Part shown: positions 30,127 to 40,243 of the stretch, piece after piece
Numbering within the stretch: position 1 is the stretch's first letter
How the letters are laid out: each line of letters begins with the position of its first letter
NCBI GenBank assembly: GCA_003116975.1
Contig: BGKB01000017.1
Coordinates: 186,001 to 250,000, forward strand
From: Aurantiochytrium sp. KH105
Taxonomy: Eukaryota; Sar; Bigyra; Thraustochytrida; Thraustochytriidae
Direction of reading: 5' to 3'
DNA: 64,000 nucleotides
The notes under the pieces: model-generated
Databases searched by the model: none
Seen by the model: the letters and a program-made list of their open reading frames with translations, nothing else
Told to the model about the DNA's origin: nothing
Program-made: the position numbers and the translations under genes

Positions 30127-31732
30127 TTTTGTGCTCTGGAGCACAGCTGCTCGCCTCACTTGCGTTCAATTTTCTTTCCATGAAACCAAGCGCCGGTGAA
30201 GAGAGCGCTGACCGGTGGTCGGTCGATCACCTAAATGTTAGCGGCGAAGAAGCAGCTATCCGTTTCTAGCGCCTCTCAGGGTGGCACTGGCCGTCACTGC
30301 CCAATGGCACTGCGGCCGCAGCCACTACTCGACACCGACTTGGCGAACGAGCTCCACATCGACAAGAAGCAATGGCGGGTCCACGGTCCGCGGCAAGACC
30401 GTGCATCAGTCGTGTTAGCGGAAGCAACTATCCGTTTCTAGGCCTAGCGCCTTTCTGTGGCACTGGCAGTGGTCACAGCAGCCGCAACACCGACGTGGCG
30501 AACGAGCGCCACATCGACAAGAAGCAATGGCGGGTCCCCGGTCCGTTGCAAGACCGTGCATCAGCGCAGCGCCAGGCTGCACTGCATGGCCGACCGCTGC
30601 CGCAAATGGACTCTCCGCACGTGCGCCAAGCCTGGTCTCCCCCGGCTCGTGACCTGCGCCGCAGCTCGCGCGCCGTGCCTGCCTTCTCCAGGACTCTCTC
30701 TACAGCGCCCATCCGCCCAGAGCCCGTGCGCTTCCTTCCTTGCTTGCGATGACGCTCGTGCGTCCATCCGTCGCCCATCGTCCATCCGCATCCGTGCCGC
30801 CTGGCCTTCAAGTTCCTTCATGGATCCCCCTCCGTCCAGCACCGCCCGCGAGGTCCAGCTGCCGCGGCATTCGCTCCGCCTCCGCCTGGCGCGCCGTGTC
30901 CGCGATCTGTTCACCTTCCCTTCCACGGCGAGCACCAGCTGCAGCTACACCAGCTGCACCAGGTCCGCTCCGGCGTGGTCGCCGTCTCGGTCGACGATGA
31001 TCGTCGAGCAAGCGGGCCCGGCAGGAGGATGGGTGGACGCCATCTCCAGTCGGGCCGAGACCTGTCGAGCCGAGCCGAGCTGGGATGGGGATGAGCTGCG
31101 ATGGAGCGCAGTGAAGTGGAGCGAAGTGACGTGAAGGGCGGAGACCTCGAGGTCAAGTGACCAGCCAGGCGAGCGGAAATGGAAATGGAGTTCAGGTAGT
31201 ACAGTCGCGGGCCCTACTATCCACGCTAGGCTTGGGCGTCATCGCTCGCGCGCCCTTACAGAAGTTTTAGCTACGGCGCCTTCCGCCCCATAAACCCGCG
31301 CGAGAAGCAGCGAGCGCGCGCCGCAGCGGCAGAACCCTATCGCGCCCGAGGCCGCCCGCGAGCGCGCGCAGCCCCGGCCCGGACCCCGCGCCCGCGCCCG
31401 CGCGCCCCTGCGCCCGAGCGCGCGCGTCCCGGACGCTGCGTCGCGCGGCGCGGCGTCATCGGGGCGGCAGGCAGATCGGCCGGCCTCGCAGCGCCGCTAC
31501 GCTTCGCATCGCTGCGCATCGCGCCGCTTCGCAGCGCAGCGCCACGCCACGCAGCGCAGCCCGGCGCCGCGCAGCCCGGCGCGACGCCGCGCAGCAGCCT
31601 AGCGCAGCCAGCGCCGCGCCTCGCGGGCGACAGAACGCGATCGCAGTCGGCCTGGTCTCCGCGAGCTCGGCGTGTGCAGAGATAGCGTAAGGGAGACCTG
31701 AGAGCGCTCGCTCTTGGGCCGCCGTGGGGACC
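30127..31732. other. Intergenic with tandem duplication
   Basis: 1.6 kb between the Hint gene (minus) and the hydrolase gene (plus), i.e. a divergent promoter region. It contains a two-copy ~177-bp repeat (30237-30568) and a GCGCAGC-rich stretch at 31490-31620. No gene with recognisable domains. Confidence 0.5.
30237..30568 (+). repeat. ~177-bp direct tandem repeat, two copies
   Basis: Copy 1 starts GTTAGCGGCGAAGAAGCAGC at 30237 and copy 2 GTTAGCGGAAGCAACTATCC at 30414. Both share CTATCCGTTTCTAG, CTGTGGCACTGGC/GGTGGCACTGGC, GGCGAACGAGC, CCACATCGACAAGAAGCAAT and GCAAGACCGTGCATCAG. The copies differ by small indels. Confidence 0.88.
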
Positions 31733-33058
31733 ATGCTCGGGCTGCTGGAGAGCCCGTTCGCGCTGCAGCCCTCGTCGCCCTCGTCCAGGAGCTCGCGGAG
31801 CCCGCCGCGGAGCCCGCGGAACGCCAAGTCGGGCGTGCAGATGAGGACGCGCGAGCGCAAAAACGCCGACGCCGCCTCGGAGGTGAGCTCGGTCTCCACC
31901 TCGGTCGCCACGCAGGCCGACGAGTGGGAGGCCAAGGCCCTCGACGCGGACGCCTTCGAGGACAGCAACAACGCGGGCCGGCTCCAGAGGCCCGATGTGC
32001 TCGAGGTATCCGAGCCCGAGTTCGAAGAGCTCGCGGAGCAATTCTTCTTGAAGATGCGCGACGGCGTGCGCGTCAAGGTCACGAAGATTCCGGCCTCCAA
32101 TGGAAGAGGCAAGGCGGAAGAGAACTGCGACGAAGAGGAAGAAGTCAAGGAGGACGTTTCATCGCGTGAAAAGAGCCGCAACAAGCTCATGTTTTTCTTC
32201 CTCCCCCTCGGCGCCAGCGGGCTCTTCACCAATCGGCCGCTTGTGGCGCGTTTTGGAGGCGAATATGACATTCTCACCTGGTGCTACCGGGGTCTCTTTG
32301 AGAGTGACGAACCTGCCAGCGCGCGCCGCATGAGCATTCGGGATCATGCCGAGGATGCTCGCGAGGTCCTTTTGGCGTGCGGATACCACTGCGCGGACGT
32401 TGTTCTCGCGCACTCCATGGGCGTCCAGGTCGCGCTCGAATACTCGCTCCTGTATCCAGACTTAGTCAAGACCATGGTGCTCATGAACGGAGCGCATGGT
32501 CACGTTTTTAGCACTGCTTTCCAGCCGTTCATGCGCATTCCCTATGCGAACAATATTAGCGAGTGGCTTGTTCGTACAGTGCTCACGAATCGGCCGCACA
32601 AGATCTTTGGTCTCGTGCTCAGCGGCCTCGAAACCACGTATTACGCTGCACTTATGCGCACAGTCGGCAAGCTCGTCGGGACCAAGACGTGGACCGGTCT
32701 CTCTGGCGAGGACTACTTTGCTCAAATTACCAGGCAGTACCTTGGAGGCGTCTCCATGAACGAGAAGACCTCGCGCAACTACTGCCAATTCTTCCAGGAG
32801 CTCGACGCGCACTCGGTGCAGCACCTCATGCACAAGGTGGAACACCCTGTGCTGTTGCTTTCTGGGCGTTTTGATTACTTTACGCCGCCTTACCATATGT
32901 CTGAAATGGCGCGCGTCATGCCCAACGCCGAGCATCGCAGTGACTGGCTGTCGACGCATTTTACCATCATTGAGAACCCAGACTTTATCCTTCGTCATGC
33001 CAGCGACTTTCTTGCAGCCCAATTTCCCGCCCAAGATTGCGACCACGACCTCAACTAG
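31733..33058 (+). CDS. Alpha/beta hydrolase-fold protein
   Basis: 441 residues from the ATG at 31733. The first ~140 residues are Ser/Arg-rich and acidic, apparently disordered. The alpha/beta-hydrolase domain runs from about residue 155 (LMFFFLPLGASGLFTNRPLV) onwards: YDILTWCYRG, nucleophile elbow LAHSMGVQVALEYS with the Ser in AHSMG (the usual first Gly is Ala), a late LLLSGRFDYFTPP strand supplying the acid Asp, and STHFTIIENPDFI supplying the His. The triad is complete by motif, so an active serine hydrolase (esterase or lipase-like) is likely; substrate unknown. Confidence 0.85.
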   Translation: MLGLLESPFALQPSSPSSRSSRSPPRSPRNAKSGVQMRTRERKNADAASEVSSVSTSVATQADEWEAKALDADAFEDSNNAGRLQRPDVLEVSEPEFEELAEQFFLKMRDGVRVKVTKIPASNGRGKAEENCDEEEEVKEDVSSREKSRNKLMFFFLPLGASGLFTNRPLVARFGGEYDILTWCYRGLFESDEPASARRMSIRDHAEDAREVLLACGYHCADVVLAHSMGVQVALEYSLLYPDLVKTMVLMNGAHGHVFSTAFQPFMRIPYANNISEWLVRTVLTNRPHKIFGLVLSGLETTYYAALMRTVGKLVGTKTWTGLSGEDYFAQITRQYLGGVSMNEKTSRNYCQFFQELDAHSVQHLMHKVEHPVLLLSGRFDYFTPPYHMSEMARVMPNAEHRSDWLSTHFTIIENPDFILRHASDFLAAQFPAQDCDHDLN

Positions 33059-33943
33059 TCATACATGTCAAAGATCCAGATTAGCTCGAGCTGGATGAAT
33101 CACAAGCAGAGTCGTCGTCGTGCCAAACAGGCGTTGGGGCGGTCCATCGTATAAAGTCTTTTTTATTTATAAGCAAACGTATACATTTCCATCGTAGGTA
33201 TTGACCGATGGAGCATGCTCTCTTGCTCTTGCTTGCTTCTCCATGTCTTCCCGAATCGCAACACCTCTACTACAAACACAGCTCGCTCAGTCAAGCCTCA
33301 ACTCATGACCATGAGGTGGCACATTAGCACGATTCACAACACCTGTAGACCCACTACAAGCACAGCTCGGCTAAGCTTGCACTACCCACTCCCACAGCGT
33401 CGCCAATCGACCACTCCCATTCTCTCTCTCCTCGGAGTCTTCGCATCTCCCCCGCTACAATGGCCGGTAGTGGCAGGTCGCATCTGCGTGTCGCATTCGC
33501 TTGCATCTTGGTGGGGGCAGTGGTCGTCAACAATCTCATTCTTGTCTGCCCAAAAGAGTTGTGCACACATGCGCGCGCGTGCGCGCACAGCGGATAGTAG
33601 AGTATCGTCTGTTTGTTGGTGTGCTTTTTATACTAGCCAGGTGGATGTCGCGCCAACAGCCGCCGGCGATGGACAGAGGCAGAACAAAAGCCCAAGCCAC
33701 GGCGCGCGCGCGAGGGCAAGCGAGGCTCGCGCGGGAGCGCGGGAGCGCGGGACGAGGACGCAGCTCGCGGACCCGAAGGCCCCGAGCTGCCACGACCCAG
33801 GCTACAGCGCACGCGGCGGCAGATCGAGGAGCGAGCAGCGAGAGGAGGGGACAGACCGCTCGGAAGTACAAGCAGAGCGGCAGCGTGGCAGGCCAGCCAG
33901 CGAGCTAGCTGGCTAGCTTGCTGCACCGCACAGGGAGGGCGCG
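33059..33943. other. Intergenic, no gene seen
   Basis: 885 bp between two plus-strand genes. An imperfect repeat (ACACCTCTACTACAAACACAGC at ~33260 and ACACCTGTAGACCCACTACAAGCACAGC at ~33340) is present. The open frames through it give Arg/Ser-rich translations without domain signals and are judged non-coding; the 3' half is probably the leader of the serine palmitoyltransferase gene. Confidence 0.5.
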
Positions 33944-35440
33944 ATGAGCAGCAGCAAGTCGCACGTGCCGCAGGATGCGGAGGACCAGAGCCTGTTTACG
34001 GCGTTCACGACGTACATGGGCTTCATCGTGCTCTTCTTCTTTGGCCATCTGCGCGACACCTTTGGCAAGCTCACGGGCCGGTCCCGCTTCCGCGATGAGC
34101 TCTTGGTGAAACATGTTGACGAGGCGCCCCTTCTGGACCCGCAGGGTGGCGCATTCTATGTGCGTCGGCTCAAGCACCGCATGCAGGATTGCTTCTTTCG
34201 TCCCATCAGCTCGCGACCCGGCGCGTGGATCGATGTCATGGAGCAGCGCGTCGACGACAACGGCGTGCGCATGGAGACGACTGGCGAGACCAAACGCTGC
34301 CTGAATCTCGGGTCTTACAATTATCTTGGCTTTGCCGACGACTGGGACTCGACCTGCGGAGAGCAGGTGCACGCTGCATTGAAAATTTATGGCCCGGCCA
34401 GCTGCTCCGCGCAGGGCGACGCTGGCGCCATGAGCGTGCACCGCGAGCTCGAAGAGGTGGTTGCCAACTTTGTCGGCAAGCCCGCCGCCGTTGTATTCAA
34501 TATGGGCTACAACACCAACCAGCTCACTTTGCCAGCTATTGCGCAGGCTGGCTCGCTTCTTATTAGTGACAAACTCAATCACACGTCCATCGTCAATGGC
34601 TGCCGCGCGTCGGGGGCCAAAGTCATGGCGTTCAAGCACAACATGGCCGACGATCTAGAGCGCGTCGTGCGCAAGGCGATCATCGAGGGCAGAGGCAAGC
34701 CTGGTGAGGTCTACCGGCCATGGACCAAGATTATTGTTGTTGTTGAGGGCATCTACAGCATGGAGGGCGAGGTCTGCGACCTCCGCGCCATTGTCGATGT
34801 TGCGAAAAAGTACAAGTGCTACACGTATGTAGACGAGGCGCACTCGATTGGCGCACTCGGCAAGACTGGACGCGGCATTTGCGAGCACGCCGGAGTCAGC
34901 CCCGATGAAATTGACATTCTCATGGGTACCTTCACCAAGAGCTTTGGCGGCATGGGCGGCTACATTGCCGGTTCTCAGGAGCTCATTGACTACCTTCGCG
35001 GTGCTTCTGCCGGGCTCCTGTACTCGGCAAGCCTGTCGCCCGTTGTTGCAGAACAGGTCCTTCGCGCCTTTCAAATCATCCAGGGCGAAGACGGAACCAC
35101 CGTGGGTCGCGATCGTCTCCGTGCCATCAAGGACAATGCCAACTACTTCCGCACCAAGCTCAAGCAGATGGGTTGCTCGGTTCTTGGCGATGATGACTCT
35201 CCGATTGTGCCAATGATGCTCTTCCATTCAACCAAGATTGCCGCTTTCTCACGCGAGGCCCTCGACCGCGACCTTGCCGTCGTCGTTGTCGGCGCGCCTG
35301 CTGTGCCCATCTACGGTGGTCGCGTCCGTTTCTGCATTTCTGCAGCTCACACCAAGGAGGATCTCCGCATGGCGCTCAAAAAGATCAGCGAGATCACCAA
35401 GGTCCTCAACCTTCGCTACACGCGCTCCATCTTTGGTTAG
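33944..35440 (+). CDS. SPTLC2: Serine palmitoyltransferase subunit 2 (LCB2)
   Basis: 498 residues, single exon. After one N-terminal hydrophobic segment (AFTTYMGFIVLFFFGHL) that would anchor it in the ER, the rest is an alpha-oxoamine synthase fold: NLGSYNYLGFADD, YGPASCSAQGDAGAMSVHRELE, SDKLNHTSIVNGCRASGA, VVEGIYSMEGEVCDL, YVDEAHSIGALGKTGRG and GTFTKSFGGMGGYIAG, in which Lys332 is the PLP Schiff-base lysine. The enzyme condenses L-serine with palmitoyl-CoA to 3-ketodihydrosphingosine, the first step of sphingolipid synthesis, as a heterodimer with LCB1. Presence of the TFTKSFG lysine identifies LCB2 rather than the non-catalytic LCB1. Length agrees with the family. Confidence 0.95.
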   Translation: MSSSKSHVPQDAEDQSLFTAFTTYMGFIVLFFFGHLRDTFGKLTGRSRFRDELLVKHVDEAPLLDPQGGAFYVRRLKHRMQDCFFRPISSRPGAWIDVMEQRVDDNGVRMETTGETKRCLNLGSYNYLGFADDWDSTCGEQVHAALKIYGPASCSAQGDAGAMSVHRELEEVVANFVGKPAAVVFNMGYNTNQLTLPAIAQAGSLLISDKLNHTSIVNGCRASGAKVMAFKHNMADDLERVVRKAIIEGRGKPGEVYRPWTKIIVVVEGIYSMEGEVCDLRAIVDVAKKYKCYTYVDEAHSIGALGKTGRGICEHAGVSPDEIDILMGTFTKSFGGMGGYIAGSQELIDYLRGASAGLLYSASLSPVVAEQVLRAFQIIQGEDGTTVGRDRLRAIKDNANYFRTKLKQMGCSVLGDDDSPIVPMMLFHSTKIAAFSREALDRDLAVVVVGAPAVPIYGGRVRFCISAAHTKEDLRMALKKISEITKVLNLRYTRSIFG

Positions 35441-35931
35441 CCGCTAGCCAGGCCAGGCCACTTGGCTGGCAAGCAAGGCCTAATTACGAGCCAGAAGAAA
35501 CGAATTTTTTTTATACAAGTGATGTATACCGCTGAAATGCTCATACCCGTCCTGGTCTTGTTGCAGCTGCAGTCCCGACCGAAGTCTTTGTGTTAGGGGC
35601 AAAGAAACCGTCAGACGACACAGCCCTTGCTTCTCCACTTTTGGCACGCGGTGCTGTAGGCACCATACCCAACAGTGTATAGGCCTCGGCCTACTTTTTT
35701 CCTCCTCTCACTCGCATTACGCCTGTACCGGTTAGCCGATTGAGCCGGTGACGTGCGACGTCTCGCTAGGCAGGCCTGCGCTCTTACTACGCGCAGTTGA
35801 CAGCTCCGCAACCCCATCTCGGGCTCGGGTGAGGGCCCGTTGGCAGCAAGCCAGAGCCCCTCGTAGGCCCGCGCGCCCGACGCGCGCGCAGCGTGTGCGG
35901 AGCCTGCGCGGGCCTCTCGTCGTGCGCAGAA
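35441..35931. other. Intergenic spacer
   Basis: 490 bp between two plus-strand genes; contains the 3' region of LCB2 and a GC-rich leader (35800-35930) of the next gene. No feature recognised. Confidence 0.5.
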
Positions 35932-38127
35932 ATGGCGAGCTCGCACGCCGAGCTCGAGGAGAAGATCCGCAGAGCCATGTCGTTTGAGGAGGACGACGAC
36001 GACGACGACGAGGAGGAGGAGGAGGAGGAGGAAGAAGAAGACTACGAGGACGACTACGAGCCAGAGGAGAACGGTACGGCGGGCAAGGACGCCCAGAACG
36101 TTGCGCACGAATCGAGCATCAATTTCACCGCCCCAACGTCGAGTCTCGCAGCGCAGATGACGGTCTTGGACTCAAACAGCGAGGATGTCCTTTTGGATGA
36201 AGACCAGATGAGATCAAGTCCTGGCAACAGCTCTACCGAAGCACAAGATCTCCTTCTCGAAGCACCGCCGACGGCTGTTTCTTCGCCTTTTAGTGATAAT
36301 TTCGAGGTGTCTGCATCACCCGAGGATGAGCAGCGTTTTGCGCCGCCGACAAGCTCTGTGCGTACCCGCAGGCCGCTGACCATTAGCCCCATGGCTGCGA
36401 GCGTGGAGAGCCCAATGAATGCAAGCATGGGGAGTGCTGCAAGTCCTTCGGGTCTCCACTTACACGCACACTTTTCAGAGCAAGGGGCTGCACAGAGTCC
36501 AGTTTTTTCCCCTACGAGTCCAATCGCACCAAATCGCCTTGCGAGCTCGACGCTAGCAAATATGGGAAGTCCAATGCAGGCTTCTGCGACAAGGCGCTCA
36601 CCCCATGTCGTCAAGGTGCCGTCACCACAGCGAAAGCAGTTTGAAACACTTACGACAAGGGCCACCTCCTCCTCCTCCTCCTCCCTTTCCTCTGTTTCTC
36701 CGTCGTCCCCCCGTTGTGCATCACCATCTGCGTCGACACTATCGCCAGGGCGCCCTTCGTGTAAATCCAAATCTCCCCCAATGTCCCCTCGAGCCGGGTC
36801 TCCGCGACACAGAGCTGCAAGTCGGAGCCCTTCACATCACCAAACGACGCAAGCGAGCAAAACGCAAAGCAGCAAGGACAAGATGGCTCTCGCACTCGGT
36901 CATCCCGCACCCTGGAGCCCACAAAGCCCCTCTTCCATCCTGTCGTCAAGCCCTCGCCACGGCACGGAATCAACCAGTTTGCGATCAGGTCTTGGGTCTC
37001 CAGCGCACGGCGCATTGCAGAGGGCCGTGCGCGAGCTACGTATCGTCAAGGCCGAACGCGATGCCTTACGGGAAGCGCTCAAGGCCGCAAATCCGCAATC
37101 CGTTGTGGACAAAACTAAAGCGCAAATGGATCGGGAGTTTCGCCTCGTGATCAAGGCCATGATGGACGAAAAGGCGCGCGCATTACGCGCCGCCAATGCC
37201 AAGACAGACTTTTTGCGCGAACAGCTTGCCCTCGAGAAAAATCGTGCAGGTATGGCACTTGCCGAGCTCGAAGGCATGAGGACGCAGCGTCGGGCCGACG
37301 TGCCGCGGCGTCACGAAAATTCACAAGCGCGCACCGTTCCCATGCAGGTTCGCTCTGGCGCAGGTGGTCCACGTGTACGATTTCGTCGACCAGACATGCT
37401 CGCGCCCCGCGCCCCAACCGTATCTGGGCGCTTTGTGTTTGCAAGCGATGAAGAAGAGGACGAAGACGGCAAGAGCAGCAACAACGAGGTCATCACATCA
37501 CCCAAAGTATCCCCTCTTCGATCGCGTAAGCCAGCACCGGCGCCATCACGGCAGCCTGTGCTCGCTGATAGTAGACGAAGTCCGCGGCAGAAGCCTCCTC
37601 GCATCAAGTCAAGAGAGGGATCTCGGGTTGATCTGCGCCAGGAGACAAGTGCAGGATCAGCTCATCCTGCAAGCCCCCCTCCTCCTGCTGCTGTTGCTTC
37701 CAACGCACCGAGTCTTGCTCCGCCGTGCGATCGACCGGCCGAGGTCATCTTCCAGTCGCTTTTGCAGGCTCAGCCTGGCACAGGGCAAAATGTGCAAGTG
37801 GGACGCGTCCGTGCCTTTCTCAAGCAGTCTGAACTCCTTCCGCCCAGCATGCAGGCGGCCGATCTCGGAGTTCTGCTCGTCAAACACTCACGTCGAAGCT
37901 CGGTCGTGACGCTTGAGCAATTTCAAGATTTGCTTGCCGACCTTGCCCTTGGACTTATCCGCTGTGGCATTGTCACAGTCGATGAGAACGAGACGACGCA
38001 AGAGACAGTTGGAGAACCGTGGGAGTGGGGCGTCCGCGAGCCGCGGACAAAGGTTTCCAAGGCGTCGGCGCTGCGAGCGCTCGGGCAGGTCTTATTTCCG
38101 CCAGAAACAGACAAGAAGGAGAGCTAG
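35932..38127 (+). CDS. Acidic/Ser-rich coiled-coil protein, function unknown
   Basis: 731 residues from the ATG at 35932 (MASSHAELEEKIRRAMSFEE). An unbroken Asp/Glu tract (about residues 20-45) is followed by Ser/Pro-rich sequence with many SP sites. A long coiled coil spans roughly residues 360-450 (VRELRIVKAERDALREALKAANPQ ... FLREQLALEKNRAGMALAELEGM, seen in pieces). After a basic linker, a compact C-terminal region (AEVIFQSLLQAQPG ... FLKQSELLPPSMQAADLGVLLVKHS ... VTLEQFQDLLADLA) resembles an alpha-helical EF-hand-like or LisH-type fold but without calcium ligands. Could be a cytoskeletal or centriolar protein; no family assigned. An in-frame GTG upstream is ignored. Confidence 0.65.
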   Translation: MASSHAELEEKIRRAMSFEEDDDDDDEEEEEEEEEEDYEDDYEPEENGTAGKDAQNVAHESSINFTAPTSSLAAQMTVLDSNSEDVLLDEDQMRSSPGNSSTEAQDLLLEAPPTAVSSPFSDNFEVSASPEDEQRFAPPTSSVRTRRPLTISPMAASVESPMNASMGSAASPSGLHLHAHFSEQGAAQSPVFSPTSPIAPNRLASSTLANMGSPMQASATRRSPHVVKVPSPQRKQFETLTTRATSSSSSSLSSVSPSSPRCASPSASTLSPGRPSCKSKSPPMSPRAGSPRHRAASRSPSHHQTTQASKTQSSKDKMALALGHPAPWSPQSPSSILSSSPRHGTESTSLRSGLGSPAHGALQRAVRELRIVKAERDALREALKAANPQSVVDKTKAQMDREFRLVIKAMMDEKARALRAANAKTDFLREQLALEKNRAGMALAELEGMRTQRRADVPRRHENSQARTVPMQVRSGAGGPRVRFRRPDMLAPRAPTVSGRFVFASDEEEDEDGKSSNNEVITSPKVSPLRSRKPAPAPSRQPVLADSRRSPRQKPPRIKSREGSRVDLRQETSAGSAHPASPPPPAAVASNAPSLAPPCDRPAEVIFQSLLQAQPGTGQNVQVGRVRAFLKQSELLPPSMQAADLGVLLVKHSRRSSVVTLEQFQDLLADLALGLIRCGIVTVDENETTQETVGEPWEWGVREPRTKVSKASALRALGQVLFPPETDKKES

Positions 38128-38143
38128 ATATAAAATAAAATGA

Positions 38144-39160
38144 CTAAATCTTGGACTTGGACTTGAGGTACTCAATCACGTCCGCCATGGTTTCATCGAG
38201 GTTGCGTAGCTTGACGCCAAGCGAGTCGCGTCGCGTAAAGTCGAACTGCGTCGGTGTCTTCGGGTCCTCCTCGAACATGGGTGGCTTCTTGTACGAGGAG
38301 TCCGCGTGCTTGATGGCATCAAGAATGTCGGACCAGGTAAAGCTCCGGTTGACGCCAAAGTAGCGACCCGTGGCGCTCGTGTTTTCAGCACACGCCACAA
38401 AGATCGACGCAAGGTCGCGCACGTCAATGATACTCATCGAGTCATTCGGGACCTTTTCGTTCATGCTCTCGCCGCGGTAGATCTTGGCAAACATGGGCAA
38501 AGAGTTGCCGTTGACAGGACCCGGATCGAGCTGAGGCCCAAGAATCAGGTTCGGGTTCACAATGCAGAGCCGCGGGCTCTCTTTCGCGCGCGTCTCATCG
38601 ACGACCTCGTCCCGCTTGTTGCGACCGACCTCCTCGAATGCAGTGAGTTCCATCTTAGTCTTGGCCGCGGGCGAATACTTTTCGTTAGCGATCTGTTGTT
38701 CAGGGTCGCTCCAATGATCGATTTCATTCTTTGGGTCCTCGTCCTTGTGGCCTGGCGGGTTGGTGCTGCCGCCAGAGCTGTTGAGCACGACCGCCTCGAC
38801 ACCCTGGCGTCGAGCAGCGCGGATGATTTCCTGGCCTGCCGTAACCATAAAGTCGATCACCTCCTTCTTTTGGTGTTCCACGCCGGCGCACATGAAGACG
38901 GACCCGCATCCCTGCAGTGCCGAGTCAAGTGCATTCGCGAGGTCTTCCTTGGGCTGGCCGAGGTCGAGGTCAACAAATTCCACCTTGTCCCCGCTCGCCT
39001 CGTCGGTTCCTGCCCACGGCAGGTCTTTGAGCCAGGTGGCCTTGCTTGCGTGTCGCGACACGCCTCGTACAGGGTGTCCGCGTTCCAGCAGCTTGGCCAC
39101 GACGTGGCCGCCCACGAACCCGGAGCACCCGAAGACGGCTGCCATCTTGCGGGTCGCCAT
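38144..39160 (-). CDS. Extended short-chain dehydrogenase/reductase (NAD(P)-dependent epimerase/dehydratase family)
   Basis: 338 residues. The N-terminal Rossmann motif is AAVFGCSGFVGGHVVAKLLERGH (GxxGxxG) with VSRHASK after beta-2, suggesting NADP preference. VFMCAGVEHQ and VVLNSSGGSTNPPG follow at the positions of the coenzyme and substrate loops. The usual catalytic YxxxK is not clean: the candidate is KYSPAAKTKME, where the Lys sits five residues after the Tyr. IVNPNLILGPQLDPG and IIDVRDLASIFVACAE match dihydroflavonol-reductase-like enzymes. Probable oxidoreductase acting on a small carbonyl or sterol-like substrate; substrate unknown. Convergent with the coiled-coil gene, 16 bp between stops. 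Confidence 0.85.
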   Translation of the reverse strand: MATRKMAAVFGCSGFVGGHVVAKLLERGHPVRGVSRHASKATWLKDLPWAGTDEASGDKVEFVDLDLGQPKEDLANALDSALQGCGSVFMCAGVEHQKKEVIDFMVTAGQEIIRAARRQGVEAVVLNSSGGSTNPPGHKDEDPKNEIDHWSDPEQQIANEKYSPAAKTKMELTAFEEVGRNKRDEVVDETRAKESPRLCIVNPNLILGPQLDPGPVNGNSLPMFAKIYRGESMNEKVPNDSMSIIDVRDLASIFVACAENTSATGRYFGVNRSFTWSDILDAIKHADSSYKKPPMFEEDPKTPTQFDFTRRDSLGVKLRNLDETMADVIEYLKSKSKI

Positions 39161-39634
39161 CGTTGTCGTCGCTAGGTTCGGGCTCTAACACGTCTCCGTT
39201 GTATGGGTATGTACTACACGCTCGACCCCGTCAGTCCTCGGTGGGCGTCGCACGCAAGAAGACCACGAATTTCCGTTCTGCTCGAGGTCCATCTCTCGCT
39301 CCACGCGAACGACAGAGTTCGACTTCGAGGCGAAGCAGAGCCTCGCGAGGTATCCACGCTCGTTTCGGGATGAGCGTCTCTCGCCCGACGGCCCTTTGAG
39401 CGAACAACAAAGAAAGATGTAGTATGTTGGACGGGGGGGGGGAAGGGGAGACGAAGATTGTTGACGCGAAGTTTCTCTCAAGGGTCCGCGACTCGTGATC
39501 GATTGGGACGTTAGAGTCAGGGGGTCGGGTCATCTCGTCGTCAAAGTTCTGCATCATTTCCGGAGTCGAAAACACAGATTCCACGGGAGGCAAAAAAAAA
39601 ATGGTGGGCTTTTTGGAAAAAAAAAAAATGAAAT
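39161..39634. other. Intergenic, no gene seen
   Basis: About 470 bp upstream of the SDR gene. Contains a G8 run near 39430 and A-runs near 39590-39628. A minus-strand open frame crosses this stretch and the adjacent tRNA and is judged spurious. Confidence 0.5.
39617..39628 (-). terminator. Pol III T-run terminator of tRNA-Phe copy 1
   Basis: Twelve consecutive T on the minus strand, starting 7 nt after the tRNA 3' end. Confidence 0.85.
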
Positions 39635-39658
39635 TGCGGTTTCCGCGGATCGAACGCA

Positions 39659-39691
<33 letters not shown>

Positions 39692-39707
39692 CCTGAGCTA
39701 AAACCGC
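39635..39707 (-). tRNA. tRNA-Phe (GAA), copy 1
   Basis: Reads 5'-GCGGTTTTAGCTCAGGTGGG on the minus strand and ends GGAAACCGCA; 73 nt with a 7-bp acceptor stem GCGGTTT/AAACCGC, D arm GCTC/GAGC, anticodon loop CTGAAGA (anticodon GAA), variable loop AGGTC and T loop TTCGATC. The A and B box promoters lie inside. No intron. CCA is not encoded. Confidence 0.97.
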
Positions 39708-40170
39708 TGTGCTTCCCGTTGTGTCACTCCAGAGGTCAAAGCCCGACATGGACCCCCCAGAGCGAAATACCAGGATTTGCGGCCACGGACAGCCGCTGGC
39801 AGCGCATTCACGGCACCATATCATACTAACTGTAAAAGGAGGGAGACACAGCAGACCCGGCATTTTGTCCGTCTTTGTCGTCTTCGCTCCACAACGAGAC
39901 CAACTCATGAAAAAAACAAAAACAATAATAAACACGAATCACGCTCTGCAGGTTGAAAATCTCTCTTCCAGGACGAGCGAAAACAAAGACCAAGGCGAGG
40001 CGGGGGAAAGGGAAGGAAGGCTTTACATTGTTGAGGCCGGTAGTGAGCGCAACTTGAAAAGTGCCATTTAGGGAAAGAAATTTTTTTTCGCAAGAACAAG
40101 AGCCGAAAACCAACCGTTCTTTCTCTTTTTGTGTAACGAAAAGGAAAAACAAAAAAAAATATCAACCAAA
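39708..40170. other. Spacer between tRNA-Phe copies 1 and 2
   Basis: 463 bp with no coding gene recognised; AT-rich with poly-A tracts at 40079-40090. Confidence 0.5.
40151..40159 (-). terminator. Pol III T-run terminator of tRNA-Phe copy 2
   Basis: Nine T on the minus strand 11 nt after the tRNA end. Confidence 0.8.
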
Positions 40171-40194
40171 TGCGGTTTCCGCGGATCGAACGCA

Positions 40195-40227
<33 letters not shown>

Positions 40228-40243
40228 CCTGAGCTAAAACCGC
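40171..40243 (-). tRNA. tRNA-Phe (GAA), copy 2
   Basis: Identical in all 73 nt to copies 1 and 3, same strand. The flanking sequences differ, so only the tRNA itself (and the T-run just after it) is shared. Confidence 0.97.

Noticed and set aside
33215-33916. 233-codon plus-strand frame upstream of LCB2
   Set aside because: No domain, passes from AT-rich to GC-rich sequence with abrupt composition change; likely intergenic and leader.
39231-39935. 234-codon minus-strand frame
   Set aside because: Reads straight through a tRNA gene and its poly-T terminator.
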